A stretch of DNA of 64,000 bases, taken from the NCBI GenBank assembly GCA_045811525.1, contig JBJMTV010000030.1, positions 1 to 64,000 of the forward strand, read 5' to 3'. Of this stretch, positions 34,751 to 43,178 are shown piece by piece; position 1 is the stretch's first letter; the number at the start of each line of letters is the position of its first letter. The position numbers and the translations under genes were made by a program. Source of the stretch: VAZQ01 sp045811525 (GTDB taxonomy: Bacteria; Pseudomonadota; Alphaproteobacteria; Rhizobiales; Xanthobacteraceae). The notes under the pieces are model-generated. The model had not been told where the DNA came from. It saw only the letters and a program-made list of their open reading frames with translations, and made no database searches.

Positions 34751-36436
34751 TGATGGGTTGCCCGGTGGTGCGACGTCGCCGCGCAGTGGCTGGGGCGACA
34801 GCGCGCCCTCACGCACCAGTTCCGCGAGCCGCCGCTTGAGCACCTTACCGCTCGGCGTCAGCGGAAATGATTCCAGCTCCAGATACCATTCTGGCAGGTC
34901 GTATTTGGAGAGGCCCAAATCCTCCAGGTGGCGCAGAATCTCGCGCCCCGTTACCCCCTCTTTCCCGGACGCGATGATGGCGAGACACACCCGCTCGCCG
35001 AGCCGCTGGTCGGGGACCGGAAAGGCAGCCGCCTTGACCACCGCCGGGTGGCGGAGGGTCAGGTCCTCGATCTTGGCGGGATGGATGTTGTGGCCCCCGC
35101 GGATGATGAGATCCTTCTTGCGGCCGGCGATCTGCAGATTGCCGTGTTCATCGAGGCGGCCGAGGTCGCCGGTCATGAACCAGCCGTCGCTATTGAAGGA
35201 TCCTTCGGTCTCGTTTTGATCGGCGAAATAGCCAAGCATCAGGCAGGCACCGCGGCAGCCAAGTTCGCCGACCTCGCCCACCCTTACTTCTTCATCCGGA
35301 CTGTCTTGCCGCCACAGCTTGATCTCGAAGCCATCGCAAGGCCGGCCGCACGTATTCATGACAACCTCGGTCGGGTCGCCGGGTCGAGTGTATTGGAATG
35401 AGCAATTCTCGGTCATGCCGAAACAGTTCTGCGGGCTGACGCCGAGTTCCATCAGGCCTGCCACCACGGCTGGCGGGACGGGCGCGCCGCCAAGCTGGAA
35501 TGCAAAGACCTTGCCGAGCCGCGGCAGATTGCGCTGGCGTGCCGCCGTGAGCAAATCGATCGCGTGGGTTGGGACGCCGAGCAGGAACGTCGCGCCGGTC
35601 TGCAAGATACGGTCAAGCGTGCGCTTGGCGTCGAGCGGCGTGTGCACCACGAATTCGCCGCCCGCGACCAGCGTGATCGAAAGGCCGACCGTGCCGATGT
35701 TGTGGCTCATCGGACTTGGTGTGTAGGTGGTCAATGACTGATCGAACGACCAGTCCTTAACGATGGCCCGCACGTTGGCAAGGATGGTGTTGTCCGAATG
35801 CATTACCCCTTTCGGCAACCCGGTCGTGCCGGAGGTGAACGCGAGATACACCGGCCGGTCGGGGTTGGTGCGAAACGGCAATGTCACCCTTCCGCCAAGC
35901 GACAACCCGCCGAATCGCTCCGCTGGGTCACCCTCCGCCGCATCTTCGATCAACGGAGGCACCTGGTAGATTTTCTTGATCTGCGGCAGGCTTTTGAGCA
36001 TCAGCTCGATGTCATTGCGGTCGGCGTCGGCGCCGTAGCCCGGCTGGTAGAAAAATGCCTTGGAGCCGGCCCGCTCGAGCAGGTTGATGATCTCCTTGCA
36101 GGTGTAGTCGCGATGCAGCGAGGTGTTGCAGACGTACCCCATGCGCGAACAGGCCAGCAGGATGATGGCAGATTCCGCCCGGCTCGGCAGCCAGATGGAA
36201 ACGCGGTCACCTTCCCGAAGGCCTCCCGCATGCAGGTCGGCGCCCAGTGCGTCCACCCATTCGAGCAGCGCCTTGTAGGTGAGGCGCGAGTTTGCGTCCC
36301 TCAAGGCATGGCGATCCGGTGTCTTGGCCGCCCACTGCCGCAGCAACATGTAGATGGTTTCGTCCCGCCAATATCCCTTCTCATAAAATGCCCGCGCCTG
36401 CTCCAGGTCCTGCAGCGTCAATATCTTATTATTCAT
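34748..36436 (-). CDS. AMP-dependent acyl-CoA synthetase/ligase
   Basis: A 562-residue member of the ANL superfamily. The P-loop YLAF-TSGTTGLPKG is at about 198-210, the adenylate motif is in GRKKDLIIRGGHNIHP, the gate/turn SDGWFMTGDLGR precedes it, and the catalytic Lys is in LTPSGKVLKRRL near the C-terminus. It would activate a carboxylic acid to its CoA ester, the entry step for beta-oxidation-like breakdown. Its general look recalls cyclohexanecarboxylate or benzoate-type ligases, but specificity is not readable. It is third in the minus-strand run M24, asparaginase, ligase that starts near operator 38714. Confidence 0.92.
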   Translation of the reverse strand: MNNKILTLQDLEQARAFYEKGYWRDETIYMLLRQWAAKTPDRHALRDANSRLTYKALLEWVDALGADLHAGGLREGDRVSIWLPSRAESAIILLACSRMGYVCNTSLHRDYTCKEIINLLERAGSKAFFYQPGYGADADRNDIELMLKSLPQIKKIYQVPPLIEDAAEGDPAERFGGLSLGGRVTLPFRTNPDRPVYLAFTSGTTGLPKGVMHSDNTILANVRAIVKDWSFDQSLTTYTPSPMSHNIGTVGLSITLVAGGEFVVHTPLDAKRTLDRILQTGATFLLGVPTHAIDLLTAARQRNLPRLGKVFAFQLGGAPVPPAVVAGLMELGVSPQNCFGMTENCSFQYTRPGDPTEVVMNTCGRPCDGFEIKLWRQDSPDEEVRVGEVGELGCRGACLMLGYFADQNETEGSFNSDGWFMTGDLGRLDEHGNLQIAGRKKDLIIRGGHNIHPAKIEDLTLRHPAVVKAAAFPVPDQRLGERVCLAIIASGKEGVTGREILRHLEDLGLSKYDLPEWYLELESFPLTPSGKVLKRRLAELVREGALSPQPLRGDVAPPGNPS

Positions 36437-36487
36437 GGTGCTGCTCCAACGATCGCCTGGCGCGGGCCATGCCGCTTGCCGCCCTTG

Positions 36488-37495
36488 CTAGCCTTGCTTG
36501 CCCAAGGCCCCGGCGCATTCGCCGGCGACATTGGTTCGTATAATGGTGCGTATGTTGCCACCCTGCGTAAACGCCCACATCAGCTTCACCAGCGCCGTCT
36601 CGCTGGTCATATCGCCCGCGGGGATGAGATTTGGAATGGCGAGGATTGCCCTGTCGGCGTCATACGTTCCCAGCCGCTCGCCACCGTAAATCGCCTGCGT
36701 GGTCATGACTACGGGCTTTCCAAACGCGACCAGCGCCGGATGCAATTCGGACCGGATGTGCCCGATACCAGTCCCCTCGATCACCGCGCCGGCAGCGCCG
36801 AGCAAGTACCGGGCCAGCATCTGCGGCGTGACGGCAGGATTGAGCTTCACCAGGACCACATTCTCTTCGATCTCGGCCGCAAGCCGCGGCCGTGCCGCGC
36901 CGCGGGGTCGGGCCTTCGCATCGTCGATGTGGACCTTATCGTTCTCGACATAGCCGATCGGTGGCGCGTTGATGCTAGCGAACGCATCGATGGCATACGA
37001 GCGGATCTTGCGCGCCCGCACGCCCCGAATGATGACACCTCTTGTCCGCTCGGCATTGGCGGAGAACACCACGCAGACCTCGCCGAGGTCGGCGGCGGCT
37101 GCGACGCGCACCGCGTCGCGCAGGTTGGAGAGCGCATCGGTGCCTGGATCGCCGCCTGGGATCATCGACCCCGTGAATACGACCGGCATGCTAGGATCGA
37201 GCAACATGAATGACAGCGCTGCCGCTGTGTAATGCATGGTGTCAGTGCCGTGCAGGATGACGATGCCGCCGGCGCCGTCGGCAATGGCCTTGCCAGCCGC
37301 TGCTGCCAGGTTCTTCCAGTCTTCGGGCACGATTGCCATGCTGCCCTTGGCGAACACAGCCCTGAACTCGAGTTCGACGTCGGTCACTCCGAGGTCGGCC
37401 GCAAGTGCTTTTGGATCGAAATCGAGCACAGCGACGCTCCGGCTCGAACGGTGCGCGATCGTACCTCCCGTCGTCAGTACGATGACTTTCTCCAT
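36488..37495 (-). CDS. Asparaginase family amidohydrolase
   Basis: A 335-residue L-asparaginase-fold protein. Both catalytic threonine motifs are intact: TGGTIA at 9-14 and HGTDTM at 82-87. Other family blocks are PVVFTGSMIPGGDPGTDALSNL and AVIEGTGIGHIRSELHP. The residue pattern fits bacterial type I/II asparaginases and related amidases; there is no signal peptide. In this context it may cleave the amide of a pathway intermediate instead of asparagine. It sits between the creatinase-like gene and the acyl-CoA ligase with short gaps, in one operon. Confidence 0.9.
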   Translation of the reverse strand: MEKVIVLTTGGTIAHRSSRSVAVLDFDPKALAADLGVTDVELEFRAVFAKGSMAIVPEDWKNLAAAAGKAIADGAGGIVILHGTDTMHYTAAALSFMLLDPSMPVVFTGSMIPGGDPGTDALSNLRDAVRVAAAADLGEVCVVFSANAERTRGVIIRGVRARKIRSYAIDAFASINAPPIGYVENDKVHIDDAKARPRGAARPRLAAEIEENVVLVKLNPAVTPQMLARYLLGAAGAVIEGTGIGHIRSELHPALVAFGKPVVMTTQAIYGGERLGTYDADRAILAIPNLIPAGDMTSETALVKLMWAFTQGGNIRTIIRTNVAGECAGALGKQG

Positions 37496-37566
37496 GAACT
37501 ACCCGGTGCGGCGAGCAAAGGGCGCGCATGCACGCGCGTAGGGCAGGGCGGTTGCCGCTTGATAGG

Positions 37567-38697
37567 TCACGCGCCGGCCTTCATCCCCAACACCGGCTGA
37601 GTCAGTTCCTCGCAGCCGGTCTCCGTCACCATCACAGTGCTCGCGCAGGTCAGCAGCACCGGGTCGTCGACCAGTGTCTGCACCAGCAACGCGACGCCTG
37701 GGTTGAGCACGTTCTTGCGCCCTTTCACCAGGTCGAGTGTGAAGATAGTCAGGCCCATCGATCCGCCGCAGCGCCGGTAATAGTCCGTCCCCTTGGCCGC
37801 GCGATAGACCGAACTCGCCGCATCGAACACGTCGCCGGCCGTGATCCCGGCCTTCACCGCACGCTTAGCCTTGTCATGCATGTCCGTCACCAGCCGATAG
37901 GCATCCGCCACTGCCTTGGGCGGTTCGCGCCCGACGTAAATGCAGGCCTGGGCGCCCGCCCGATAGTGGTTGTCGACGCCCATGATCTCGACCGTGACAA
38001 TGTCGCCGTCCTTAATCTTTTCCGTAGTCGAGGTGTCGTGCATGCGGCCGCCTTGCGGACCCGACCAGACGGCGACCAGCGCCATATCAAAATCTCGCTG
38101 GCCGGCGGCGTACATGGCTTGGTGGACTTTGCCGATGACCTCGTAAGGATAAACGCCCGCCTTGGCGGCGTTCAGCCCGGTATCCAGTCCGATGCTGGTG
38201 ATACGCGAGGCGCGCCGCAGGCATTCGGATTCTGCGGCGGACGGCGAAGCCGCCACGGCCTCGATCATCCCGCTGACATCCACGAATGTCGCGTCCGGCA
38301 GGACCTTCTGAAGTCTCTTGAACTGGCTGAGCTTAAGGTAGCGTTCTTCGATCCCGAGCGTGCCGGCGGTGTTGCCGGACTCCTTCAGGATGTCGAAGAC
38401 GACCCCGTACGGGTCCTCGTGATCCATGTACAGGCGCGGCGCCTCAGTGTACTGGATCTTGGTGGCCTCGCGCTCCAGCGAACGAGTCATGATCCGGGGG
38501 GAACCCACTGCCGGCATAACCAGGGCGTGAAGTTCGCAGAGCCAACTGGCGAAATGCGCTGCCTTGTAGCCGCTGCCGTAGAAGATGTTCTCGCCGCGGG
38601 TGACGATGAGGGCGTCGATGGACCGCTCCTTCATGTCCCCCCGGATGCGCCGGTGACGGTCCTCGAATTCCTGCGCCGAAAACGCCAACTCGTCCAT
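37567..38697 (-). CDS. M24-fold creatinase/Xaa-Pro aminopeptidase-like protein lacking metal ligands
   Basis: A 376-residue two-domain protein: a creatinase N-domain (MDELAFSAQEFEDRHRRIRG, IDALIVTRGENIFYGSGYKA) and an M24 pita-bread domain. The metal ligands of aminopeptidases appear substituted: the first Asp region reads GDIVTVEIMGVDNHYRAGAQ, the HGxGxxxHE region reads YRRCGGSMGLTIF, and the two Glu positions read LLVQTLVDDP and CASTVMVTE. A His remains in GGRMHDTSTTEKI. This fits metal-free creatinase-type C-N hydrolases better than peptidases. ATG 38697 is preferred (AAGGAA upstream). The operator at 38714-38725 lies 17 bases upstream. It heads a minus operon with the asparaginase and ligase. 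Confidence 0.85.
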   Translation of the reverse strand: MDELAFSAQEFEDRHRRIRGDMKERSIDALIVTRGENIFYGSGYKAAHFASWLCELHALVMPAVGSPRIMTRSLEREATKIQYTEAPRLYMDHEDPYGVVFDILKESGNTAGTLGIEERYLKLSQFKRLQKVLPDATFVDVSGMIEAVAASPSAAESECLRRASRITSIGLDTGLNAAKAGVYPYEVIGKVHQAMYAAGQRDFDMALVAVWSGPQGGRMHDTSTTEKIKDGDIVTVEIMGVDNHYRAGAQACIYVGREPPKAVADAYRLVTDMHDKAKRAVKAGITAGDVFDAASSVYRAAKGTDYYRRCGGSMGLTIFTLDLVKGRKNVLNPGVALLVQTLVDDPVLLTCASTVMVTETGCEELTQPVLGMKAGA

Positions 38698-38713
38698 CTC
38701 TCGGGTTCCTTGT

Positions 38714-38725
38714 TGAAACGTTTCA
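38714..38725. promoter_or_regulatory. Putative LacI-family operator, TGAAACGTTTCA
   Basis: A perfect 12-bp palindrome between two divergent genes, 17 bases from the M24 start (38697) and 77 bases from the MmgE/PrpD start (38802). One site could control both operons. Confidence 0.75.
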
Positions 38726-38801
38726 TCATTTTGGCGACAATGGCGGCACTGGTCAATTCGGGCTACCCACCACGCCCGCTGGATCACGCAGGAGAATCGA
38801 A

Positions 38802-40157
38802 ATGAGTTCGTTGACCGCTGATCTCGGCCGCTTCGTCACGAACCTCACCCTGCGTGAAGTGCCCGAGCAGGGGCGCCACATCGCCAAAATGGGCATCGCC
38901 GATTGTTTCGGCGTGATGATCGCCGGGGCCCGCGACCCGGAAATCGCACTTGTCGACCGCGAGCTTGGCAGCGCAGACCGTGCGCCCCTGGCGTCCCTCA
39001 TCCCCTCTGGCGGTAACCGCAATGTCGATGTCGCGGCGCTGCTCAATGGCATCGCGGCGCACGTGCTCGATTACGACGACGTGACCCTCGATGGTCATCC
39101 CAGCGCCGTCCTGGTTCCGGCAATCCTCGCCCAGGGTGAGGCGAGCGGTGCGAGCGGCGCCGAAATGCTCGCCGCCTACATCGCGGGCTACGAGGTTTGG
39201 GCCGAACTGCTGGTGCGCGAACCGACGCCACTGCATCTCAAGGGCTTCCACCCCACTGCGGTACGCGGCGCGATCGGCGCCGCCGCGGCGTGCGCCAAGC
39301 TGCTGCGGCTCGACGCGGCAACCACCTCGACCGCCCTTGCCATATCGGCGTCCATGGCGTCCGGGCTGGTGGCGAATTTCGGCAGCATGACAAAGTCGTT
39401 CCAGGTCGGCCGCGCGGCGCAATCCGGCGTCATTGCCGCCCGGCTCGCGGAGGCCGGGCTTACCGCGTCCTCAGACGCTCTTGAGCATGAGTCGGGATTT
39501 CTCATGGCGCTGTCGCCGGACGGCAAAGCTGAGCCCGGACGGCCCTTTGATGCCGCCAAAAAGGAATGGCACATCACGCGCCAAGGCCTGAACATCAAGC
39601 GCTATCCGATCTGCTACGCCACCCATCGCTCGATCGACGCAGCGCTCGATCTGATCACCGAGCACGATCTGCGCCCGAAGGATGTGGAGCGCATCCATGT
39701 CTCGACCGGCAAGGCGCAACTCCTCATGTTGCGCAACGCCAAGCCCCAGACCGGCCTTGAGGCGAAATTCAGCATGCAGTTCGCCATGGCCTCCGCGCTA
39801 GTCGCCCGTCATGTCGGTCTCGCTGAACTGACGGACGCGTTCGTGCGCAGCCCCGAGGTTCAGGCGATCTTCCCGCGCGTGACGTTCGAGACCACAACGG
39901 AGACGATGGAAGGTTCGGCCTTCGCGCCGGCCGATGCGGTGGCGATCACCACCGTGGGCGGAAAAACCCTGAAGGCTCCCCCGGTGGTCCATGCCAAGGG
40001 CAGCCACCAGCGGCCGCTCTCCTCCGAGGAGCTATGGGTCAAGTTCGCCGACTGCCTCGGCGAGGAAGTCCCCGAGAGCGCGAAGTCTCGGGCATTTTCC
40101 AACCTGACCAATTTCGATCGCCTCAACGGCACCGGCGATCTGACGCTCGGCTGCTAG
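38802..40157 (+). CDS. MmgE/PrpD-family protein
   Basis: A 451-residue member of the MmgE/PrpD superfamily (2-methylcitrate dehydratase, aconitate decarboxylase, iminodisuccinate epimerase). Family markers: HIAKMGIADCFGVMIAGARD, NGIAAHVLDYDDVTLDGHPS, KGFHPTAVRGAIGAAAACAK, GSMTKSFQVGRAAQSGVIAA and FSMQFAMASALV. ATG 38802 is close to operator 38714 on the opposite side of a divergent promoter. Its stop overlaps that of the convergent acyl-CoA dehydrogenase (CTAG at 40154-40157). It could dehydrate or isomerise a polycarboxylic intermediate in the pathway; the substrate is unknown. Confidence 0.9.
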   Translation: MSSLTADLGRFVTNLTLREVPEQGRHIAKMGIADCFGVMIAGARDPEIALVDRELGSADRAPLASLIPSGGNRNVDVAALLNGIAAHVLDYDDVTLDGHPSAVLVPAILAQGEASGASGAEMLAAYIAGYEVWAELLVREPTPLHLKGFHPTAVRGAIGAAAACAKLLRLDAATTSTALAISASMASGLVANFGSMTKSFQVGRAAQSGVIAARLAEAGLTASSDALEHESGFLMALSPDGKAEPGRPFDAAKKEWHITRQGLNIKRYPICYATHRSIDAALDLITEHDLRPKDVERIHVSTGKAQLLMLRNAKPQTGLEAKFSMQFAMASALVARHVGLAELTDAFVRSPEVQAIFPRVTFETTTETMEGSAFAPADAVAITTVGGKTLKAPPVVHAKGSHQRPLSSEELWVKFADCLGEEVPESAKSRAFSNLTNFDRLNGTGDLTLGC

Positions 40158-41356
40158 TAGGAGCGCGGCATTCCCAGCACGTGCTCGCCGAGGAAGGCGA
40201 GGATGAGGTTGGTGGAAATCGGCGCGATCTGCGTGAGCCGCGTTTCGCGCCACTTGCGCTCGACATCGTATTCCTTGGCGTAGCCGAAGCCGCCGTGGGT
40301 CTGGAGCGCGGCCTCGGCGGCGTGCCAGGCCGCTTCCGAAGCAAGCAACTTTGCCATGTTTGCTTCAGCGCCGCAGGGTCGCCCGGCCTGGAACAGCGTG
40401 GCGGCCTTGTGCACCATCAGCGCGGCCGCCTCGGTCTCGGCATAGGCGCGCGCGATCGGGAACTGCACCGCCTGGTTTTGTCCGATCGGACGGTCAAAAA
40501 CGACGCGCTCGGTGGCGTATTTCGACGCCACGCGGATGAACCAGCGCGCATCGCCGATGCCCTCGGACGCCACCAACACCCGCTCGGCGTTCATGCCGTC
40601 AATGATGTAGCGGAAGCCTTTGCCTTCCTCGCCGATCAGGTTTTCGGCGGGGACTTCGAGCCCGTCGAAGAACACCTCCGTGGTGTTGTGGTTGATCATT
40701 GCCTTCAGTGGCCGGATGTTGAGACCCTGGCCGAGCGCGTTTCGGATATCAACCAGGAACACCGAGAGGCCCTCGCCGCGGCGTTTCACCTGTTCGAGCG
40801 GCGTGGTGCGCGCGAGCAGCAGCATCAGATCGGAATGCAGCGCCCGCGACGTCCACACCTTTTGGCCGTTTATGATGTACTTGTCGCCCCGGCGTTCCGC
40901 GCGGGTCTTGAGCTTGGTGGTATCGGAGCCTGATGTCGGCTCGGTCACGCCAAACGCCTGCAGGCGTAACTTGCCTGCGGCGATGCCCGGCAGATATTTT
41001 TGCTTCTGCGCCGGACTGCCGTGCCGCAGCAGCGTTCCCATGATGTACATCTGGGCGTGACAGGCGCCCGCGTTGCAGCCCGAGGCATGGATTTCCTCGA
41101 GAATGGCGGAAGCCGCGCGCAGCGGCAGATCGGACCCGCCGTATTCCTCGGGGATCAGCGCGCCGAGAAAACCCGCGTCGGTCAAAGCTTTCACGAACTC
41201 GGTCGGATAGGCCTCGCGGTCTTCGAGTTCGCGCCAGTAGCTGCCCGGATAAGCGGCGCAAACCCGCCGCACGGCTTCGCGGATTTCGGCGAAATCATCG
41301 TCGATGTTTAGGGCGAGCGGAGATCCGTGATCGGTATGCTTGGTGTCGGCTTTCAT
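40154..41356 (-). CDS. Acyl-CoA dehydrogenase
   Basis: A 400-residue FAD-dependent acyl-CoA dehydrogenase. Domain landmarks: GALIPEEYGGSDLPLRAAS in the N-terminal helices, QAFGVTEPTSGSDTTKLKTR in the beta domain, and GFRYIIDGMNAERVLVASEG and QTHGGFGYAKEYDVERKWRE in the C-terminal domain, the typical signature. It introduces a double bond in an acyl-CoA and passes electrons to ETF. It is the last gene of the minus operon starting near 44345 (CoA-transferase, hydratase, lyase, dehydrogenase), with a 17-base gap to the lyase gene. This order supports one CoA-ester pathway. Confidence 0.93.
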   Translation of the reverse strand: MKADTKHTDHGSPLALNIDDDFAEIREAVRRVCAAYPGSYWRELEDREAYPTEFVKALTDAGFLGALIPEEYGGSDLPLRAASAILEEIHASGCNAGACHAQMYIMGTLLRHGSPAQKQKYLPGIAAGKLRLQAFGVTEPTSGSDTTKLKTRAERRGDKYIINGQKVWTSRALHSDLMLLLARTTPLEQVKRRGEGLSVFLVDIRNALGQGLNIRPLKAMINHNTTEVFFDGLEVPAENLIGEEGKGFRYIIDGMNAERVLVASEGIGDARWFIRVASKYATERVVFDRPIGQNQAVQFPIARAYAETEAAALMVHKAATLFQAGRPCGAEANMAKLLASEAAWHAAEAALQTHGGFGYAKEYDVERKWRETRLTQIAPISTNLILAFLGEHVLGMPRSY

Positions 41357-41373
41357 GGGCCTTCCTTATTAGT

Positions 41374-42330
41374 TCAGGCGCCGGCGTGCGCTGCGGCGGC
41401 CGCTCTGGAGTGAAAGCCCTTTGGCAGCTTGGCCTTGGCGACTGCGCCCTGCAGCGCGACGCCTCGCAGCGAGCGCTCGAGGATTTCGCGTACGCCCACC
41501 AAGGCATCGAGGTTGACGCCGGTCCGCAACCCCATGCCTTCCAGCATGAAAATCAGATCTTCCATGACGATGTTGCCGGAAGCACCCGGGGCAAATGGGC
41601 AGCCGCCTAGACCTGCGAGGCAGGCATCGAAGCGTGTCACGCCGCTGTCGACGGCAGCCAGCGCATTGGCGAGCCCGAGGCCGCGGGTGTCATGGAAATG
41701 GGCTGCCACCGGCAGCGGCTTCACAGCGGCCTGCACCGCCTTGAAGACGTGGCGGACGGAGGCCGGATCGGCATAGCCCACGGTGTCGGCCACGATGATC
41801 TCTTCGGCGCCGGCCTGTGCCAGTTCGACCGCGTAGCGGACCACATCTTCTTCGCGGATTTGGCCCTCGATGGTGCAGCCAAGGGCCGTCGACAGCCCGC
41901 CCGCAAGCACCGGGCGCTTGGCCGGGTCGAGCCCGTTGATCATCGTCGCGATATTGGCGAAGTCGGCCACCGATTCTTCGCGCGTGCGCCGCACGTTGGC
42001 TTGGTTATGCGAGGCGCTGACTGACATTACGAAATTGAGCTTATGCACGCCGGCCGCGACGCCGCGCTCTGCGCCCTTGAGGTTCGGGATGAGCGCCGAC
42101 ACTGTGATCTCCGGAATCTCCAGCGCGTGCGCGGCGATTTCGGCAGCGTCGACAAATTGCGGGATGACCTTCGGCGGCACGAAGGAGCACACTTCGATCT
42201 CGGGCATCCCGGTGGCGGCCTCAGCATCCAGCCAGGCCAGCTTGTCGGCAGTCGGCATGAAGGCCGATATGTTCTGGATGCCGTCCCGTAGTCCGACTTC
42301 GCGGACGGTGACGTCGATGCCGGGTTTCAT
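41374..42330 (-). CDS. HMG-CoA-lyase-type C-C lyase
   Basis: A 318-residue DRE-TIM metallolyase of the hydroxymethylglutaryl-CoA lyase type. The substrate/metal motif is VREVGLRDGIQN (about 9-20), the metal His pair is in AAHFHDTRGLGLANALA, and the mobile-loop Cys is in GLGGCPFAPGASGNIVMED. These are complete catalytic motifs. It would split a 3-hydroxy-3-methyl or related branched acyl-CoA into acetyl-CoA and a ketoacid, a substitute for a thiolase step. Located between the enoyl-CoA hydratase and the acyl-CoA dehydrogenase in one operon. Confidence 0.93.
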   Translation of the reverse strand: MKPGIDVTVREVGLRDGIQNISAFMPTADKLAWLDAEAATGMPEIEVCSFVPPKVIPQFVDAAEIAAHALEIPEITVSALIPNLKGAERGVAAGVHKLNFVMSVSASHNQANVRRTREESVADFANIATMINGLDPAKRPVLAGGLSTALGCTIEGQIREEDVVRYAVELAQAGAEEIIVADTVGYADPASVRHVFKAVQAAVKPLPVAAHFHDTRGLGLANALAAVDSGVTRFDACLAGLGGCPFAPGASGNIVMEDLIFMLEGMGLRTGVNLDALVGVREILERSLRGVALQGAVAKAKLPKGFHSRAAAAAHAGA

Positions 42331-42357
42331 GCAATGTTCCTAGAATAGCCGCGTCGA

Positions 42358-43158
42358 TCAACGGCCCTTGAATTCAGGTTTGCGCTTTTCGTTATAGGCT
42401 TTCACGCCTTCAAGGCGATCTTCGGTATCGATGAGCCGATTATAGGCTTCAATCTCGAACAGCAGCGCATTCTTCAGGTCCAGGTCGAGACCGTGGTGGA
42501 TCGACTTCTTGGCTTGCCGGACCGATAGCGGCGCATTCGCCGCGATTGCGGAAGCGGTGGCGAGGGCCTCCGCCACGACGTCCTCGGGAGCGCAAAGCCT
42601 GTTCACCATGCCCCAATTGAACGCGTCTTCGGCACTGAACGGCTTGCCGAGCAGAATGATCTCCTTGGCGCGTCTCTCGCCAACCGCGCGCGGCAGGAAC
42701 TGCGTGCCTCCGGTGCCTGGCATGATCCCGAGCGTCACCTCGGTGAGGGCGAAGCGTGCGGTGTGGGCGGCATAGACGAAATCGCAGGCGAGCAGCATTT
42801 CAGTTCCGCCGCCGAAGGCGTGGCCGTTGGCGGCGCCGATCACCGGCACCGGACAGTGGAGGAGGGCCCAGTATTGCCGCTCGAAAATCTCGTGCTGGGC
42901 CTGCCACTGCTCACGCGTCATGCCATTGCGCTCTTTCAGGTCGCCGCCGGCGCAGAACGCCCGATTACCTGAGCCGGTCAGCACCACCGCGCGCACATCG
43001 CCTGGGGTCGCGAGCCCGGACCACACTTCGAGCAGGTCACGGCCCATCTGCGTGTTGACAGCATTCATCACCTCGGGCCGGTTGAGGCTGACAAGCAGAA
43101 CGTGAGGTGCGGCGTCCTGGACATCAAGAGTGCTGGACCGGCGGATGTTCGAAGCCAT
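42358..43158 (-). CDS. Enoyl-CoA hydratase/isomerase
   Basis: A 266-residue crotonase-fold protein. Oxyanion-hole glycine and acid positions are visible in GNRAFCAGGDLKERNG and GAANGHAFGGGTEMLLACDF, and ALTEVTLGIMPGTGGTQFLP holds the second Glu region. Both usual Glu positions are occupied, so hydratase activity is likely. It probably hydrates the product of the dehydrogenase at 40154. The gap to the lyase start (42330) is 27 bases and to the CoA-transferase 20 bases, so all four genes form an operon. Confidence 0.92.
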   Translation of the reverse strand: MASNIRRSSTLDVQDAAPHVLLVSLNRPEVMNAVNTQMGRDLLEVWSGLATPGDVRAVVLTGSGNRAFCAGGDLKERNGMTREQWQAQHEIFERQYWALLHCPVPVIGAANGHAFGGGTEMLLACDFVYAAHTARFALTEVTLGIMPGTGGTQFLPRAVGERRAKEIILLGKPFSAEDAFNWGMVNRLCAPEDVVAEALATASAIAANAPLSVRQAKKSIHHGLDLDLKNALLFEIEAYNRLIDTEDRLEGVKAYNEKRKPEFKGR

Positions 43159-43178
43159 TGTGTGGGCGCTACCTGTTT

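Noticed and set aside
35798..37213. A 471-codon plus-strand open frame
   Set aside because: Antisense to the acyl-CoA ligase and asparaginase, both with intact catalytic motifs.
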